This document shows, in pieces, positions 1 through 7,413 of a DNA stretch of 41,651 bases. A program made the translations under genes and the position numbers. Origin of the DNA: Phycisphaerales bacterium (GTDB lineage Bacteria; Planctomycetota; Phycisphaerae; WQYP01); contig JABEVB010000114.1 in the NCBI GenBank assembly GCA_013044165.1, positions 1 through 41,651 of the forward strand, written 5' to 3'. The first letter of the stretch is position 1; each line of letters opens with the position of its first letter. The notes beneath the pieces were generated by a model. That model was not told where the DNA came from. It saw only the letters and a list, made by a program, of their open reading frames with translations, and did no database searches.

Positions 1-144
1 AAATTGGTCTTTCCGGCGTGCCTGTCGGGCGGAACGCACTCAGGTGGCGCGCACCGCGAGAGCCGGCGTTCCAATTTTACTGTCGGTCGGCGCGAGGAGT
101 GGAGATATGTTACGCCGCGCGGCGGACGGTGATTGCGATCACCG
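1..144. repeat. 144-bp direct repeat, left copy
   Basis: This segment recurs at 1128-1271 with only two mismatches, so the toxin-antitoxin pair lies between two direct copies about 1.13 kb apart. The right edge of both copies is the perfect inverted repeat CGGTGATTGCGATCACCG (127-144 here), a 7-bp stem with a TGCG loop, and similarity stops right after it. The left edge coincides with the window edge and may extend further. No credible reading frame lies in it. It could be a MITE-like element, a recombination remnant or the ends of a small composite unit. Confidence 0.85.
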
Positions 145-340
145 GCAGATGTGGATGGCCGCGATGCCTTCGTCGGTTGGATCGCAGCGGGGATATTGGG
201 GCCATCTTGCGTGCAGATTGAAGCACGTTGTTATAGGAGCAGTGTGTTTCGCAAAGACGGGGTGAATTTGCTATTATCTTCTGAGGTTCTGGAGAGTAAT
301 ATTTTGGTCGTCTTCTGTTGGGAAGAAAGGAGTGTTGTTC

Positions 341-568
341 ATGGCACACGTGATTTCGGTTGAGCAGGCGGCCGCAAGGCTGTCTGAAATCATTCATTCG
401 CTTGGATCGGGTGAAGAAATTGTTCTTACCGAAAATGACGCTCCGGTGGCCCGCTTGCGTTCCAGCGGCGAAAATCGGGGGCGTCATCCCGGAAACTGCA
501 AAGGGCTATTGAAGGTTGTAAGTGAGGACGAGGGGCATCTCTCTGATTTTAAAGCGTACATGTCATGA
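341..568 (+). CDS. Type II antitoxin, Phd/YefM (VapB-like) family
   Basis: This 75-residue protein should neutralise the PIN toxin encoded just downstream and repress their shared promoter. The N-terminus has the Phd/YefM pattern: a short beta strand (HVISVEQAAARLSEII) followed by GEEIVLTENDAPVARL. The tail is the probable toxin-binding segment. The ATG at 341 was chosen because AAAGGAG (326-332) sits eight bases upstream; a GTG at 332 overlaps that site and is unlikely. The stop overlaps the toxin start as ATGA, which implies translational coupling. The family call is by motif pattern; the cognate relationship follows from the overlap. Confidence 0.85.
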   Translation: MAHVISVEQAAARLSEIIHSLGSGEEIVLTENDAPVARLRSSGENRGRHPGNCKGLLKVVSEDEGHLSDFKAYMS

Positions 569-954
569 AGATGCTATTGGATACACACGCGCTGCTCTGG
601 TATGTGCTTGATGATGGTCGCATGGGGCGTGCGGCATGTGAAGCGATCGAAGCGGTTGGATCGCAGGTGCTGGTCAGCCCAGCGAGCTACTGGGAAATTG
701 CGATAAAAATAAGTCTGGGAAAATATGCGCTCAAGGGTGCGTATGGTGAGTTTTGGAAGCGAGCGATAGGTGGTAACGGTTTCGAGATTTTACCGATTGA
801 CATTCGCCATACCGAGAAGTTGATTGAGATGCCCTACCGCAATCATCGTGATCCGTTTGACCGGCTGCTTGTGGCGCAGGTATTGGTGGAAAAGATAGCG
901 CTCGTAAGCGCTGATGAAAACCTCGATCAGTATGAGGTTCAGCGTATTTGGTGA
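565..954 (+). CDS. VapC-like PIN-domain ribonuclease toxin
   Basis: A 129-residue PIN-domain protein, the usual size for VapC toxins, which are Mg2+-dependent RNases acting on tRNA or rRNA. The acidic active-site residues are visible in order: D6 in LLDTHALLW, E44 in SYWEIAIKI, D96/D99 in HRDPFDRLLVAQ and D117 in VSADENLDQY. All expected acids are present, so the toxin looks intact. It overlaps the antitoxin stop by four bases (ATGA). The RNA target cannot be read from the sequence. The pair lies between two 144-bp direct repeats, which suggests recent mobility. Confidence 0.9.
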   Translation: MKMLLDTHALLWYVLDDGRMGRAACEAIEAVGSQVLVSPASYWEIAIKISLGKYALKGAYGEFWKRAIGGNGFEILPIDIRHTEKLIEMPYRNHRDPFDRLLVAQVLVEKIALVSADENLDQYEVQRIW

Positions 955-1127
955 TGATGTTGGGGCGGAAGCGATTGTAACGTCGCCAGCATACGCGGTA
1001 ATGGACGTTCATCCGGATGGGGCTGAAGTGGCCCAGCAAATTGTGATTCGGCTATTTTTCATGGTACGGTTGAATTATTTGGTTGGCAAACTTGCGGATG
1101 AAATGAAATAATGTTGATTGGTGGCAT

Positions 1128-1271
1128 AAATTGGTCTTTCCGGCGTGCTTGTCGGGCGGAACGCACTCAGGTGGCGCGCACCGCGCGAGCCGGCGTTCCA
1201 ATTTTACTGTCGGTCGGCGCGAGGAGTGGAGATATGTTACGCCGCGCGGCGGACGGTGATTGCGATCACCG
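1128..1271. repeat. 144-bp direct repeat, right copy
   Basis: Second copy of the repeat at 1-144, in the same orientation and with the same length; differences are C to T in the first 25 bases and A to C near the middle. It ends with the same CGGTGATTGCGATCACCG hairpin (1254-1271). It starts about 170 bases after the toxin stop codon. Confidence 0.85.
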
Positions 1272-1379
1272 CGTGCAATCTGACTTTTTGCGGGTCGGGC
1301 GTTGAAAGCCCAGTTTGCGGGAATGACCTCGAATGCGGGCAATATCATTGCCGCTGACGCGGTTGTTCCGTCATGAACC

Positions 1380-1405
1380 GCAGGCTGGAAGCCTGCACCA
1401 CAAAG
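1380..1405 (+). repeat. REP-like hairpin motif, copy 1
   Basis: The core GCAGGCTGGAAGCCTGC is a 7-bp inverted repeat with a 3-base loop, followed by ACCACAAAG. The same 26 bases occur in reverse orientation at 27073-27098. Two exact copies 26 kb apart, both intergenic, suggest a dispersed REP-like family. Confidence 0.6.
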
Positions 1406-1687
1406 AAGGCACAAAGGCCCCGCGAATTGTCGAGAGGCTGGTTGTTCCGTTGCTATTACGCCCCAAGCCATTCGTGTGGCCCGGTTCCTGAATATTTTCC
1501 CATCCTTGGCATTTGGTAGCGCCCGTCACAGGCCCCGCCTCGATCGTTTAGAATTATTGGTGCAGCGGCAACTCTCACCGTCGTGGCGAGTGCTGCCCGG
1601 TGGGTCGCGCGGTTTTGGTAGACCCGCGCGGGGCGGCGGCTTGCGGGTACAGAATTCCATGGGCAGTGCTGCCTCTGAAATGTTGGG

Positions 1688-1693
1688 TATAAT
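1688..1693 (+). promoter_or_regulatory. Candidate -10 box for phoH
   Basis: A perfect TATAAT lies here without a good -35 hexamer 16-18 bases upstream. If used, transcription would begin near 1700, just past the ATG at 1697, which favours the downstream TTG start for phoH. Confidence 0.35.
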
Positions 1694-1759
1694 AAAATGC
1701 GTCCAGCCGCAAATGGTTACACCTGCGGTGAGATTGCAGATTGCATTGGAGATTTGCGT

Positions 1760-2803
1760 TTGCTGCTGACTTTAGAAATAGAACCCGATGCGCGGGTGGC
1801 GCTCTTTGGCTCGGCTGACCGTCATCTTAAGGCTTTGCGAGCGGCGTTTGATGTGCATTTTTCCGCACGCGGCGGAGAATTGCGATTAAGCGGCGAGCCA
1901 GCCGCGGTGGAACAGGCCGCCGCCGCCCTTGCCGACATGCGTCGCATGTTGCGTACGCACCCCGGTTTGAGCGCACAGATGGTGGAAGGGGCTATCCGTA
2001 CAGCGCGGCACCATCACAAGGCTGGCACAAGCGGCAGCGGAGAAATGATGGACGTCGCCACCGGCACCGGGCCGGTGCAGCCACGTACAGAAGGCCAAAA
2101 ACGCTACATTGACGCCATGTTGCGGCATGACCTTGTGTTCTGCTCCGGGCCGGCGGGCACCGGCAAAACTTTTTTGGCGGTGGCCTTTGCCGTGAGCCTG
2201 TTGCGGCGCGGCGCGGTGCGCCGACTGGTATTGGTGCGGCCGGCTGTCGAAGCCGGCGAAAAGCTCGGCTTTTTACCCGGCGACGTACAAGCCAAGGTTA
2301 ACCCCTACTTGCGTCCTTTGCTTGACGCCCTGCATGATCTAATGCCCTTTGAGCAAATTCGTCGCTTCATGGCCAATGATGTCATTGAACTCGCCCCGCT
2401 GGCATATATGCGCGGTCGTACGCTCAATGAGGCCATCGTTATTCTTGACGAAGCGCAAAACACCACGCCTTCCCAAATGCTGATGTTTTTAACGCGGCTT
2501 GGCAGCAGTGGAAAAATGATTGTTACGGGTGACCCATCACAGGTTGACCTTGAAGCCGGCCAGGTAAGCGGGCTGCGCGATGCCGGCGCTAAACTCGGAC
2601 GTATGCGTGGTGTGGCATTTGTAGAATTGCAAAAAAGCGATATCGTGCGGCATCATCTCGTGCAGCAAATTGTTCAAGCCTATGAGCGGCCCAATGATCG
2701 CTCCGGAAGTCCGCGCCGAAAGACCGCACCCCAAGCGGATGCAGCATCCGCAGCCAATGCAACAAGCCAGCCACCGACCAGCCACGATGGCCAACCCACT
2801 TAG
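1760..2803 (+). CDS. phoH: PhoH-family ATPase
   Basis: PhoH-like (YbeZ-type) P-loop ATPase, about 347 residues, cytoplasmic; the family is linked to RNA metabolism, often beside YbeY, but its exact role is unsettled. Numbering from the ATG at 1697, Walker A GPAGTGKT is residues 151-158 and Walker B VILDEAQN has D251/E252. The family signatures LVRPAVEAGEKLGFLPGD and MIVTGDPSQVD are also present, preceded by a KH-like N-terminal segment. I chose TTG 1760: GGAGA lies seven bases upstream and the protein then begins at LLTLEIEPDARVALFG, as is usual in the family; ATG 1697 adds 21 non-family residues. The C-terminal tail is low complexity. A MITE-like element begins at the last base of the stop codon. 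No ybeY follows. Confidence 0.92.
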   Translation: MLLTLEIEPDARVALFGSADRHLKALRAAFDVHFSARGGELRLSGEPAAVEQAAAALADMRRMLRTHPGLSAQMVEGAIRTARHHHKAGTSGSGEMMDVATGTGPVQPRTEGQKRYIDAMLRHDLVFCSGPAGTGKTFLAVAFAVSLLRRGAVRRLVLVRPAVEAGEKLGFLPGDVQAKVNPYLRPLLDALHDLMPFEQIRRFMANDVIELAPLAYMRGRTLNEAIVILDEAQNTTPSQMLMFLTRLGSSGKMIVTGDPSQVDLEAGQVSGLRDAGAKLGRMRGVAFVELQKSDIVRHHLVQQIVQAYERPNDRSGSPRRKTAPQADAASAANATSQPPTSHDGQPT

Positions 2804-2965
2804 AGCCTGTTTGAAAACTCCGGCGGGATCGTCTTGCGGCCCCAAGGCGGTCGTCTGCTGCGTTCTCGCTCTTCGCCATATTTTCGAATATGCCTCGGAG
2901 CTGCGGCCTTGCATTCGGCCACCCTGGGCCGCAATCCGACCGCACCAGCCTTTTCAAACAGGCTC
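2803..2965. mobile_element. 163-bp MITE-like element at the phoH stop codon
   Basis: Perfect 15-bp terminal inverted repeats, GAGCCTGTTTGAAAA (2803-2817) and TTTTCAAACAGGCTC (2951-2965), are flanked by the direct repeat TTA (2800-2802 and 2966-2968). The two halves are imperfectly complementary, with a central hairpin catatt-ttcg-aatatg, so the whole element can fold. There is no transposase, so it would need one in trans. A TTA duplication fits the TNA target preference of some IS5-family groups; that assignment is inference. The insertion recreates the phoH TAG codon, so the protein is unaffected. Confidence 0.8.
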
Positions 2966-3127
2966 TTAGACGCTGGTTGTACCATCACCGTCAACAGCGC
3001 AACATCTGCCTGATCGCTTGGCATAGAGCGCAAAGCTCATAAATGGGCGGGCCAAAAGGCACAGGTCAAATCCAGCAAAGCTGGTACGCCCTGAGTCTGC
3101 GTCGCCTGAAACTGCCTTGAGGCGAAC

Positions 3128-3397
3128 TTATAAGCCGGCGCGCAGCAGGCGTTCCGCCTGGGTCCAATCTGATTCCGCACTGCCGGGGCCAAAGCCGCGG
3201 GCAAGGTAAATCTGGTAGGCTCGCGCGGCAATTTGCTCGTGCGTCGGGTTCACGGCCGCCTTTGGAGCGGTGGTGGTTTTGGCCGGTGCTACCAAAGTAC
3301 CGCTGCCTTTTGCTTCGGAGCGGCCAATGGGGGTGGCGGCCGCTGGTGGGGTGATTTTGGTTACGGGTGCGGGCGTGTTTTTTTTACGAAGTGCCAT
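3128..3397 (-). CDS. DUF2934 domain protein
   Basis: An 89-residue protein whose C-terminal third (HEQIAARAYQIYLARGFGPG, then SDWTQAERLL) matches the DUF2934 pattern of a short helical domain with a W-x2-AE motif. The function of this domain is not known. The N-terminal half is a Lys/Pro/Ala-rich, probably disordered region. The start (ATG at 3395-3397 on the minus strand) was chosen because AGGAG lies eight bases upstream at 3406-3410; a longer frame upstream lacks such a site. It stands alone between the MITE-like element and the vWA/Exb cluster. Confidence 0.75.
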   Translation of the reverse strand: MALRKKNTPAPVTKITPPAAATPIGRSEAKGSGTLVAPAKTTTAPKAAVNPTHEQIAARAYQIYLARGFGPGSAESDWTQAERLLRAGL

Positions 3398-3760
3398 ATC
3401 AAATACTCCTGAAAAATTCCGTGGCGAACAATGTGTTTGAAAAACCTCAATCCGTAAGGTTTTCATTTCGGCCAAGCCTGGCGGACCTTGTGTTGCCAGT
3501 CATGGGCCGATAGCCGAATGTCGTACTGCTTTCGGCCGATTGCGAGGGCGTAAGCCCTGGCTCCATGCTCGGCGATGATTTACCGAAACGATTACCGGAA
3601 AATCACACTTCTGTTGTAGTAACTTATGGGACTCGAGTCAAGCGAATGCGGGCAGCAATCCGATAGGCATTGTGAAGGGAGATTTAACGCATTTGCGAGA
3701 AATGGATGTTTTGATGTAGAGAGCAGTCGGGAGTTGCTGATAATACATGGTTCCTGCGTG

Positions 3761-3766
3761 TATAAT
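3761..3766 (+). promoter_or_regulatory. Candidate -10 box of the vWA/Exb cluster
   Basis: Perfect TATAAT about 108 bases before the first vWA gene start. The closest -35-like hexamer, TTGCTG at 3734-3739, is 21 bases away, which is too far for a standard promoter. If real, the transcript leader would contain the hairpin at 3792-3822. Confidence 0.4.
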
Positions 3767-3791
3767 AGCGCGCACTGCGGAAAAAAGGTCG

Positions 3792-3822
3792 CTTTTTTAG
3801 GGCTTTATAAGCCTTAAAAAAG
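3792..3822 (+). other. AT-rich hairpin in the leader of the vWA/Exb cluster
   Basis: An inverted repeat of about 12 bases per arm with one mismatch (CTTTTTTAGGGC paired with GCCTTAAAAAAG) surrounds a short TTTATAA loop. It is flanked by A-rich and T-rich runs, so it resembles a bidirectional rho-independent terminator. It sits between the candidate -10 box and the first gene, so it could attenuate the cluster or end readthrough from upstream. Confidence 0.5.
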
Positions 3823-3873
3823 TGGATAAAAGGTTGCGGAAATTGGTTGTTCAGTATTGTTAGAGGCCGGGGC

Positions 3874-4998
3874 ATGGCTGTGCTCGCCGATGATACCCAA
3901 ACAGGTGTACAGTTTGTAGAGCCGCAATCGCCTGATGTGCTGGCCTTGCAGCACGCGGTGGATGCCGCCTCGGGGCACGCACCGGAGCTTTCGGGGGTGT
4001 CTTCGTTCATCCCAGTGGTGGCTTTGCGCCCGCAACGCCGTCCGCGCCTCGGTTGGCTTAACGTATCATTTGTGTGGATTGCTTCGCTGTTGATCCATGC
4101 GAGCGTATTTTTGGGCTTGTTAATCGCTATCCGAGCTATTTCAAAGCAAATGCACCCGCAGCAGCCTCCGATGGTGGTGCCTGATTCGTTTTTTCATGGC
4201 GGTAAAAAGGCGGATCGTACCGTTAATGCTGATGTCGGTAAAATGCACGCAACAGCGCGGCAACGCGAGCAACTGGCCTCTGCGGCTTGGCAACATTCAA
4301 CATCGCCTCAGTCGCTATCAAATCTGCTCCAGGGCGGTAGGGCCAGTCAAAAGCCGGCCATTATTGGGCTTGGCTCTGGCGCTGCGGCGTCGGGTGGGCT
4401 GTTTGGGTTGCACAGCGGTCCAGGCGGAACTCTGGGCGTGGTGTCGCAGGGCTTGGGGCAGGGGCCGGAGACGACATTTTTTGGCGTGCAAACCCGTGCT
4501 AAAACCGTCGTTTATATTATTGATCACTCCGGGTCCATGATTAATCGGCTGCACCTGGTAAAAGCGGCTGTACGAATTTCAGTGCATCAACTCATGCCAT
4601 TTCAGCATTTTTCCGTCATAGCCTTTTCTGATAAATATCAGGTGCTTACGGGGCCTAAGCCCTTGGCCGCAAAGCCCGTTGAATTGGCCGCTTTTGACAG
4701 AAGTCTTGATGGCCTCGTCGCCCAAGGGCATAACGATGACGAACTTCAGCCATTCCTGCGGCCCTTTAGAGTGGCGTTTGCCATGCGCCCGCAAGCTATT
4801 TACTTTCTCACGGACGGCCACTTTGATGCCCGGTTGCTTGCCCGCGTGCAGCAGTTGGAACAGACTACCTCCGTACGCGTTTATACGCTCGACTTTTTGG
4901 ATCGAACCCCGCGATTCATCGCACTCATGCGAAGATTGGCCCACGAAACGGGTGGTACGTTTCATTTAATTACGCGAGCCGAGTTGGGTGGACCGTGA
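3874..4998 (+). CDS. TonB-like membrane-anchored vWA protein, intact MIDAS
   Basis: 374-residue inner-membrane protein. About 60 cytoplasmic residues precede one membrane helix (about 67-87, WIASLLIHASVFLGLLIAI), then a Pro-containing segment, a Gly-rich linker and a periplasmic vWA domain from about residue 210. The vWA domain keeps metal-site residues D217-x-S219-x-S221 (IIDHSGSM) and D314 in LTDGH. The helix contains S71-x3-H75, the arrangement E. coli TonB uses (S16, H20) to contact ExbB/ExbD. ExbB and two ExbD genes follow, so I infer an energised vWA transducer. ATG 3874 has AGAGG seven bases upstream; an upstream TTG (3847) is less likely. The product of the next gene is a paralogue of equal length. 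The ligand of the vWA domain is unknown. Confidence 0.8.
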   Translation: MAVLADDTQTGVQFVEPQSPDVLALQHAVDAASGHAPELSGVSSFIPVVALRPQRRPRLGWLNVSFVWIASLLIHASVFLGLLIAIRAISKQMHPQQPPMVVPDSFFHGGKKADRTVNADVGKMHATARQREQLASAAWQHSTSPQSLSNLLQGGRASQKPAIIGLGSGAAASGGLFGLHSGPGGTLGVVSQGLGQGPETTFFGVQTRAKTVVYIIDHSGSMINRLHLVKAAVRISVHQLMPFQHFSVIAFSDKYQVLTGPKPLAAKPVELAAFDRSLDGLVAQGHNDDELQPFLRPFRVAFAMRPQAIYFLTDGHFDARLLARVQQLEQTTSVRVYTLDFLDRTPRFIALMRRLAHETGGTFHLITRAELGGP

Positions 4999-5232
4999 CG
5001 CGGCTGTCACAGCTTGAGGGCTATGTGTCAAAGTTGTCACGGTGCGGCGATTGCGCTTGGGAAGCTAATGTGTGCGGATGGTCTGCTTCATCACCAATAA
5101 AAACAATGCTTCAGCACCAGACCTTTTGCAGAGATGTCTTTTGGTACGCCGGTTGCATATAAATCCCGCAGTGGCTTGCGGGTCCTACCCGAAATGGCCT
5201 GCTAAGGTTCAACAAACGGCGGAGCGAATAAT
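4999..5232. other. Spacer between the two vWA paralogues
   Basis: 234 bases without a gene. It holds a TATAAA at 5158-5163 and, directly after it, the hairpin CCCGCA-GTGGCT-TGCGGG (5165-5182). A second promoter or an attenuation site for the downstream genes is possible; no convincing -35 box is seen. Confidence 0.4.
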
Positions 5233-6357
5233 ATGAGTCGAGCAGCTTCCGATCCTGGTGCCGGGCAGCCAAGGAAGTCTAAACCTTCCACAACTGGCGG
5301 CGAACAAAAGCGAGCGCCATCTTCAACTTCAAAAATGGAGAAGCTTAAGGGCGGCGCTTTGGCGGCAGGGCAGGACGCTGCCGAGCCAGATCCCGACGAA
5401 ATAGAATCCGCCGGGGGAGAATTGCCCGAGTGGGTGGATCGCGCTTTTCCGTGGATTGCATCCTTTCTGCTTCATGCAGGGGTGCTTTTGCTTTTCATAT
5501 TTGCCTACAACGCCATAACAACGCTCACCAAAAAGCAGCACCCGGAGCCAATTATTGTGCCCCAGGGATTGCAGCACAGATTCAGCAGTCATCCGGGCGG
5601 CATTCCGCATCCAGGACATAACCACAACCCCACACGCAGCGCCCGGCAAGACCTCCAGAAACTCACGAGCCATGCTTGGAACACCAATAAGTCTCCCAAG
5701 GTCACCTCGCTGCTCAACAGCTCTAATAAATCGCTGAATATAATTGCGGTCGGCCCTAATGGCGGCACGTCATCGGGCGGCGGGTTGGCTCCGTTTGGCG
5801 TGCCCGGTGGCGGCATGGGCGAGGGGCCGCAATCAGCTTTTCTGGGCCGTGGTGGCAATGCGCGGCGCATTGTCTACATCATTGACCACGAAGGCGACAT
5901 GCTCGAAAACTTCACCTTTTTAAAACATCAGTTGCAAAAATCTATTGCCAAATTGGTACCCCTGCAATCGTTTGCCGTTATCATCTTCCGTAAAAACTAC
6001 AGCATTCTTGGGCCTCCGCGTTTGATGCACGCAACGCTGCATAATAAAGATCTTTTCTACAAACGCCTGGCTGATGTATCGCCTCATGGACGTGCGGAGT
6101 ATCGCTTTGAGCGGTTTTACCGTCCATTTCAGGCGGCGTTTGAGATGCACCCGCAGATTATTTACTTTTTAACCAGCGGAGCCTTTGACCCGAAGCTTAT
6201 TGCCGCGGTGGCCAAGCTTAACAGTAAACACTCGGCGCACATTTTCACTTACGCTTTTACCAACAACGATCCGACCTTTACCAAGAATCTCAAATCGTTG
6301 GCAAGTCAGAATGGCGGCGAATACCGCTATATTTCACGTGCGGATGCGGGTGGTTAA
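5233..6357 (+). CDS. TonB-like membrane-anchored vWA protein, degenerate MIDAS
   Basis: 374-residue paralogue of the preceding vWA protein, with the same order: a Lys/Ser-rich cytoplasmic start of about 70 residues, one membrane helix (WIASFLLHAGVLLLFIFAY) with TonB-like S77-x3-H81, a KKQHPEPIIVPQ segment, a Gly-rich linker and a vWA-like domain. Its metal site is lost: the DxSxS motif reads D218-H-E220-G-D222, and the LTDG aspartate is S315 (LTSGAFD). It should keep the fold without Mg2+-dependent binding, perhaps as a structural partner of the intact paralogue. The start is supported by GGAG eight bases upstream. It precedes exbB by 71 bases. The paralogy and the substitutions are seen directly; pairing of the two proteins is inferred. 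Confidence 0.78.
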   Translation: MSRAASDPGAGQPRKSKPSTTGGEQKRAPSSTSKMEKLKGGALAAGQDAAEPDPDEIESAGGELPEWVDRAFPWIASFLLHAGVLLLFIFAYNAITTLTKKQHPEPIIVPQGLQHRFSSHPGGIPHPGHNHNPTRSARQDLQKLTSHAWNTNKSPKVTSLLNSSNKSLNIIAVGPNGGTSSGGGLAPFGVPGGGMGEGPQSAFLGRGGNARRIVYIIDHEGDMLENFTFLKHQLQKSIAKLVPLQSFAVIIFRKNYSILGPPRLMHATLHNKDLFYKRLADVSPHGRAEYRFERFYRPFQAAFEMHPQIIYFLTSGAFDPKLIAAVAKLNSKHSAHIFTYAFTNNDPTFTKNLKSLASQNGGEYRYISRADAGG

Positions 6358-6428
6358 TGGCTTGACGCGGGCTTGTGGCACGCGTGGTTTATGTTTTAAA
6401 AATATTTTTACCTTTTGGAGGTTTTTTC

Positions 6429-7286
6429 ATGGTTGGCAGTTTCAGATTCGCCGGCGCTTTTCGCAAATCTTCTGTCCGGATGGGCGCTTCGGCCGCAGCC
6501 GCAATGCTCGTCTTGGGTGGACTGGCAAGCTCCGCCTCAGCTCAGAGCGTTGGCAGCGGCACCACGGTGTATCATCCCAATCCCATTCTGATGGGACTGG
6601 ATTACACCGTGATTGTTGTGTTGGTTTGCGCATCGCTGGCAAGCATCGCGCTGATTATTGACGCGATCATTCACATCAAGGAGTCGCGCATCGCTCCGGT
6701 TGAAACGATCGAGCACATTCGCACGCTCATTAACGCCCGGCAATTCAAAGACCTCATGGACTTTACCGCCACTGACGAATGTTTTGTCAGCAAGGCCCTG
6801 TTTGCCGGTGTGCGACGCGCACATCTGGGTTACTCCGCCATGCGCGAGGGGCTTGATACGGCCGCCGCCGAGCAGTCGTCAAATCTTTTCCGCCGCATTG
6901 AAATGCTCAACGTCATTGGCAACATCGGCCCGCTGATCGGTCTGCTGGGCACCGTGCTGGGCATGATCATGGCATTTATGGCCCTGCACTACACCGGTGG
7001 CAACGCCAAAGTCAATGACCTCTCGGCCGGTATCGCCACGGCATTGTGGCATACATTCGGCGGCCTTGCGGTGGCCATTCCGTCGCTGATCGCCTTTGGC
7101 TTTTTCCGCACCAAGATTGACAAGATGGCCATGCGGGCCACGCTGCTGTCGGAAGAATTGCTTGAATCGCTGCGTCCGCAGGATTCCAAGAGCGCTGCAA
7201 CTCCAATGGGCGCCGCAGCGGCATCCGGTGGAACCGCCGTAGCGCGGCCGGTGCCCCGTCGCGCGGAAGCCGCGAAGGAATCCTGA
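6429..7286 (+). CDS. exbB: ExbB/TolQ/MotA-family proton channel protein
   Basis: 285-residue inner-membrane stator of an ExbBD-type motor, which uses proton flow to drive TonB- or Tol-like partners. It has a signal-peptide-like N-terminus (cleavage expected at ASA-QS), a helix near VIVVLVCASLASIALII, a cytoplasmic region, and the paired core helices GNIGPLIGLLGTVLGMIMAF and LSAGIATALWHTFGGLAVAI. A Thr is kept in each core helix (T209 aligns with E. coli T181), but the Glu usual in IAEAL (E176) is replaced by T204. The ATG at 6429 was chosen for GGAGG eight bases upstream; an upstream frame start lacks this. Two exbD genes follow, and two TonB-like vWA genes precede it. The C-terminal tail is Ala-rich. 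Confidence 0.88.
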   Translation: MVGSFRFAGAFRKSSVRMGASAAAAMLVLGGLASSASAQSVGSGTTVYHPNPILMGLDYTVIVVLVCASLASIALIIDAIIHIKESRIAPVETIEHIRTLINARQFKDLMDFTATDECFVSKALFAGVRRAHLGYSAMREGLDTAAAEQSSNLFRRIEMLNVIGNIGPLIGLLGTVLGMIMAFMALHYTGGNAKVNDLSAGIATALWHTFGGLAVAIPSLIAFGFFRTKIDKMAMRATLLSEELLESLRPQDSKSAATPMGAAAASGGTAVARPVPRRAEAAKES

Positions 7287-7413
7287 TCGCGCAATGTCTG
7301 TAGGCCGCAGAGCTAGGGCATGATGTGCCAGAGCGAGGCTCATGCGTCCGCAGTTGTTCGCGAGTTGCGAGAGGCCGCTTGCCGAGTCAACATGAGTTTT
7401 GGAGTAATGCCTT

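Larger units (their letters stand above)
955..1759. other. Intergenic region between vapC and phoH
   Basis: About 800 bases without a supported gene. The stretch holds the right copy of the 144-bp repeat (1128-1271), a 26-bp hairpin motif shared with 27073-27098, and a candidate phoH -10 box at 1688. Short open frames here have no ribosome-binding site or recognisable domain. A weak resemblance of the frame at 970-1110 to part of a type I specificity subunit (SPAYAV, NYLVGKL) is too slight to annotate. Confidence 0.7.
3398..3873. other. Intergenic region between DUF2934 gene and vWA/Exb cluster
   Basis: About 475 bases carrying the divergent upstream regions of two genes. It contains a TATAAT at 3761-3766 on the plus strand and a long AT-rich hairpin at 3792-3822. 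A small GNRA-type hairpin, GGGC-GTAA-GCCC, lies near 3550. I see no gene here; short open frames lack ribosome-binding sites. Confidence 0.6.

Noticed and set aside
970-1111. Fragment of an HsdS-like gene after vapC
   Set aside because: Only SPAYAV and NYLVGKL recall a specificity subunit; the match is too short to support a gene remnant.
1052-1471. Minus-strand open frame upstream of phoH
   Set aside because: Its translation comes from the 144-bp repeat and the hairpin motif (CGAGFQPAV), with no start signal.
2537-3033. Open frames across the end of phoH and the MITE-like element
   Set aside because: They arise from the palindromic element and from antisense phoH; no domain or ribosome-binding site.
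3480-3625. Riboswitch upstream of the DUF2934 gene
   Set aside because: A few small hairpins are present, but the sequence does not match any riboswitch core I know.
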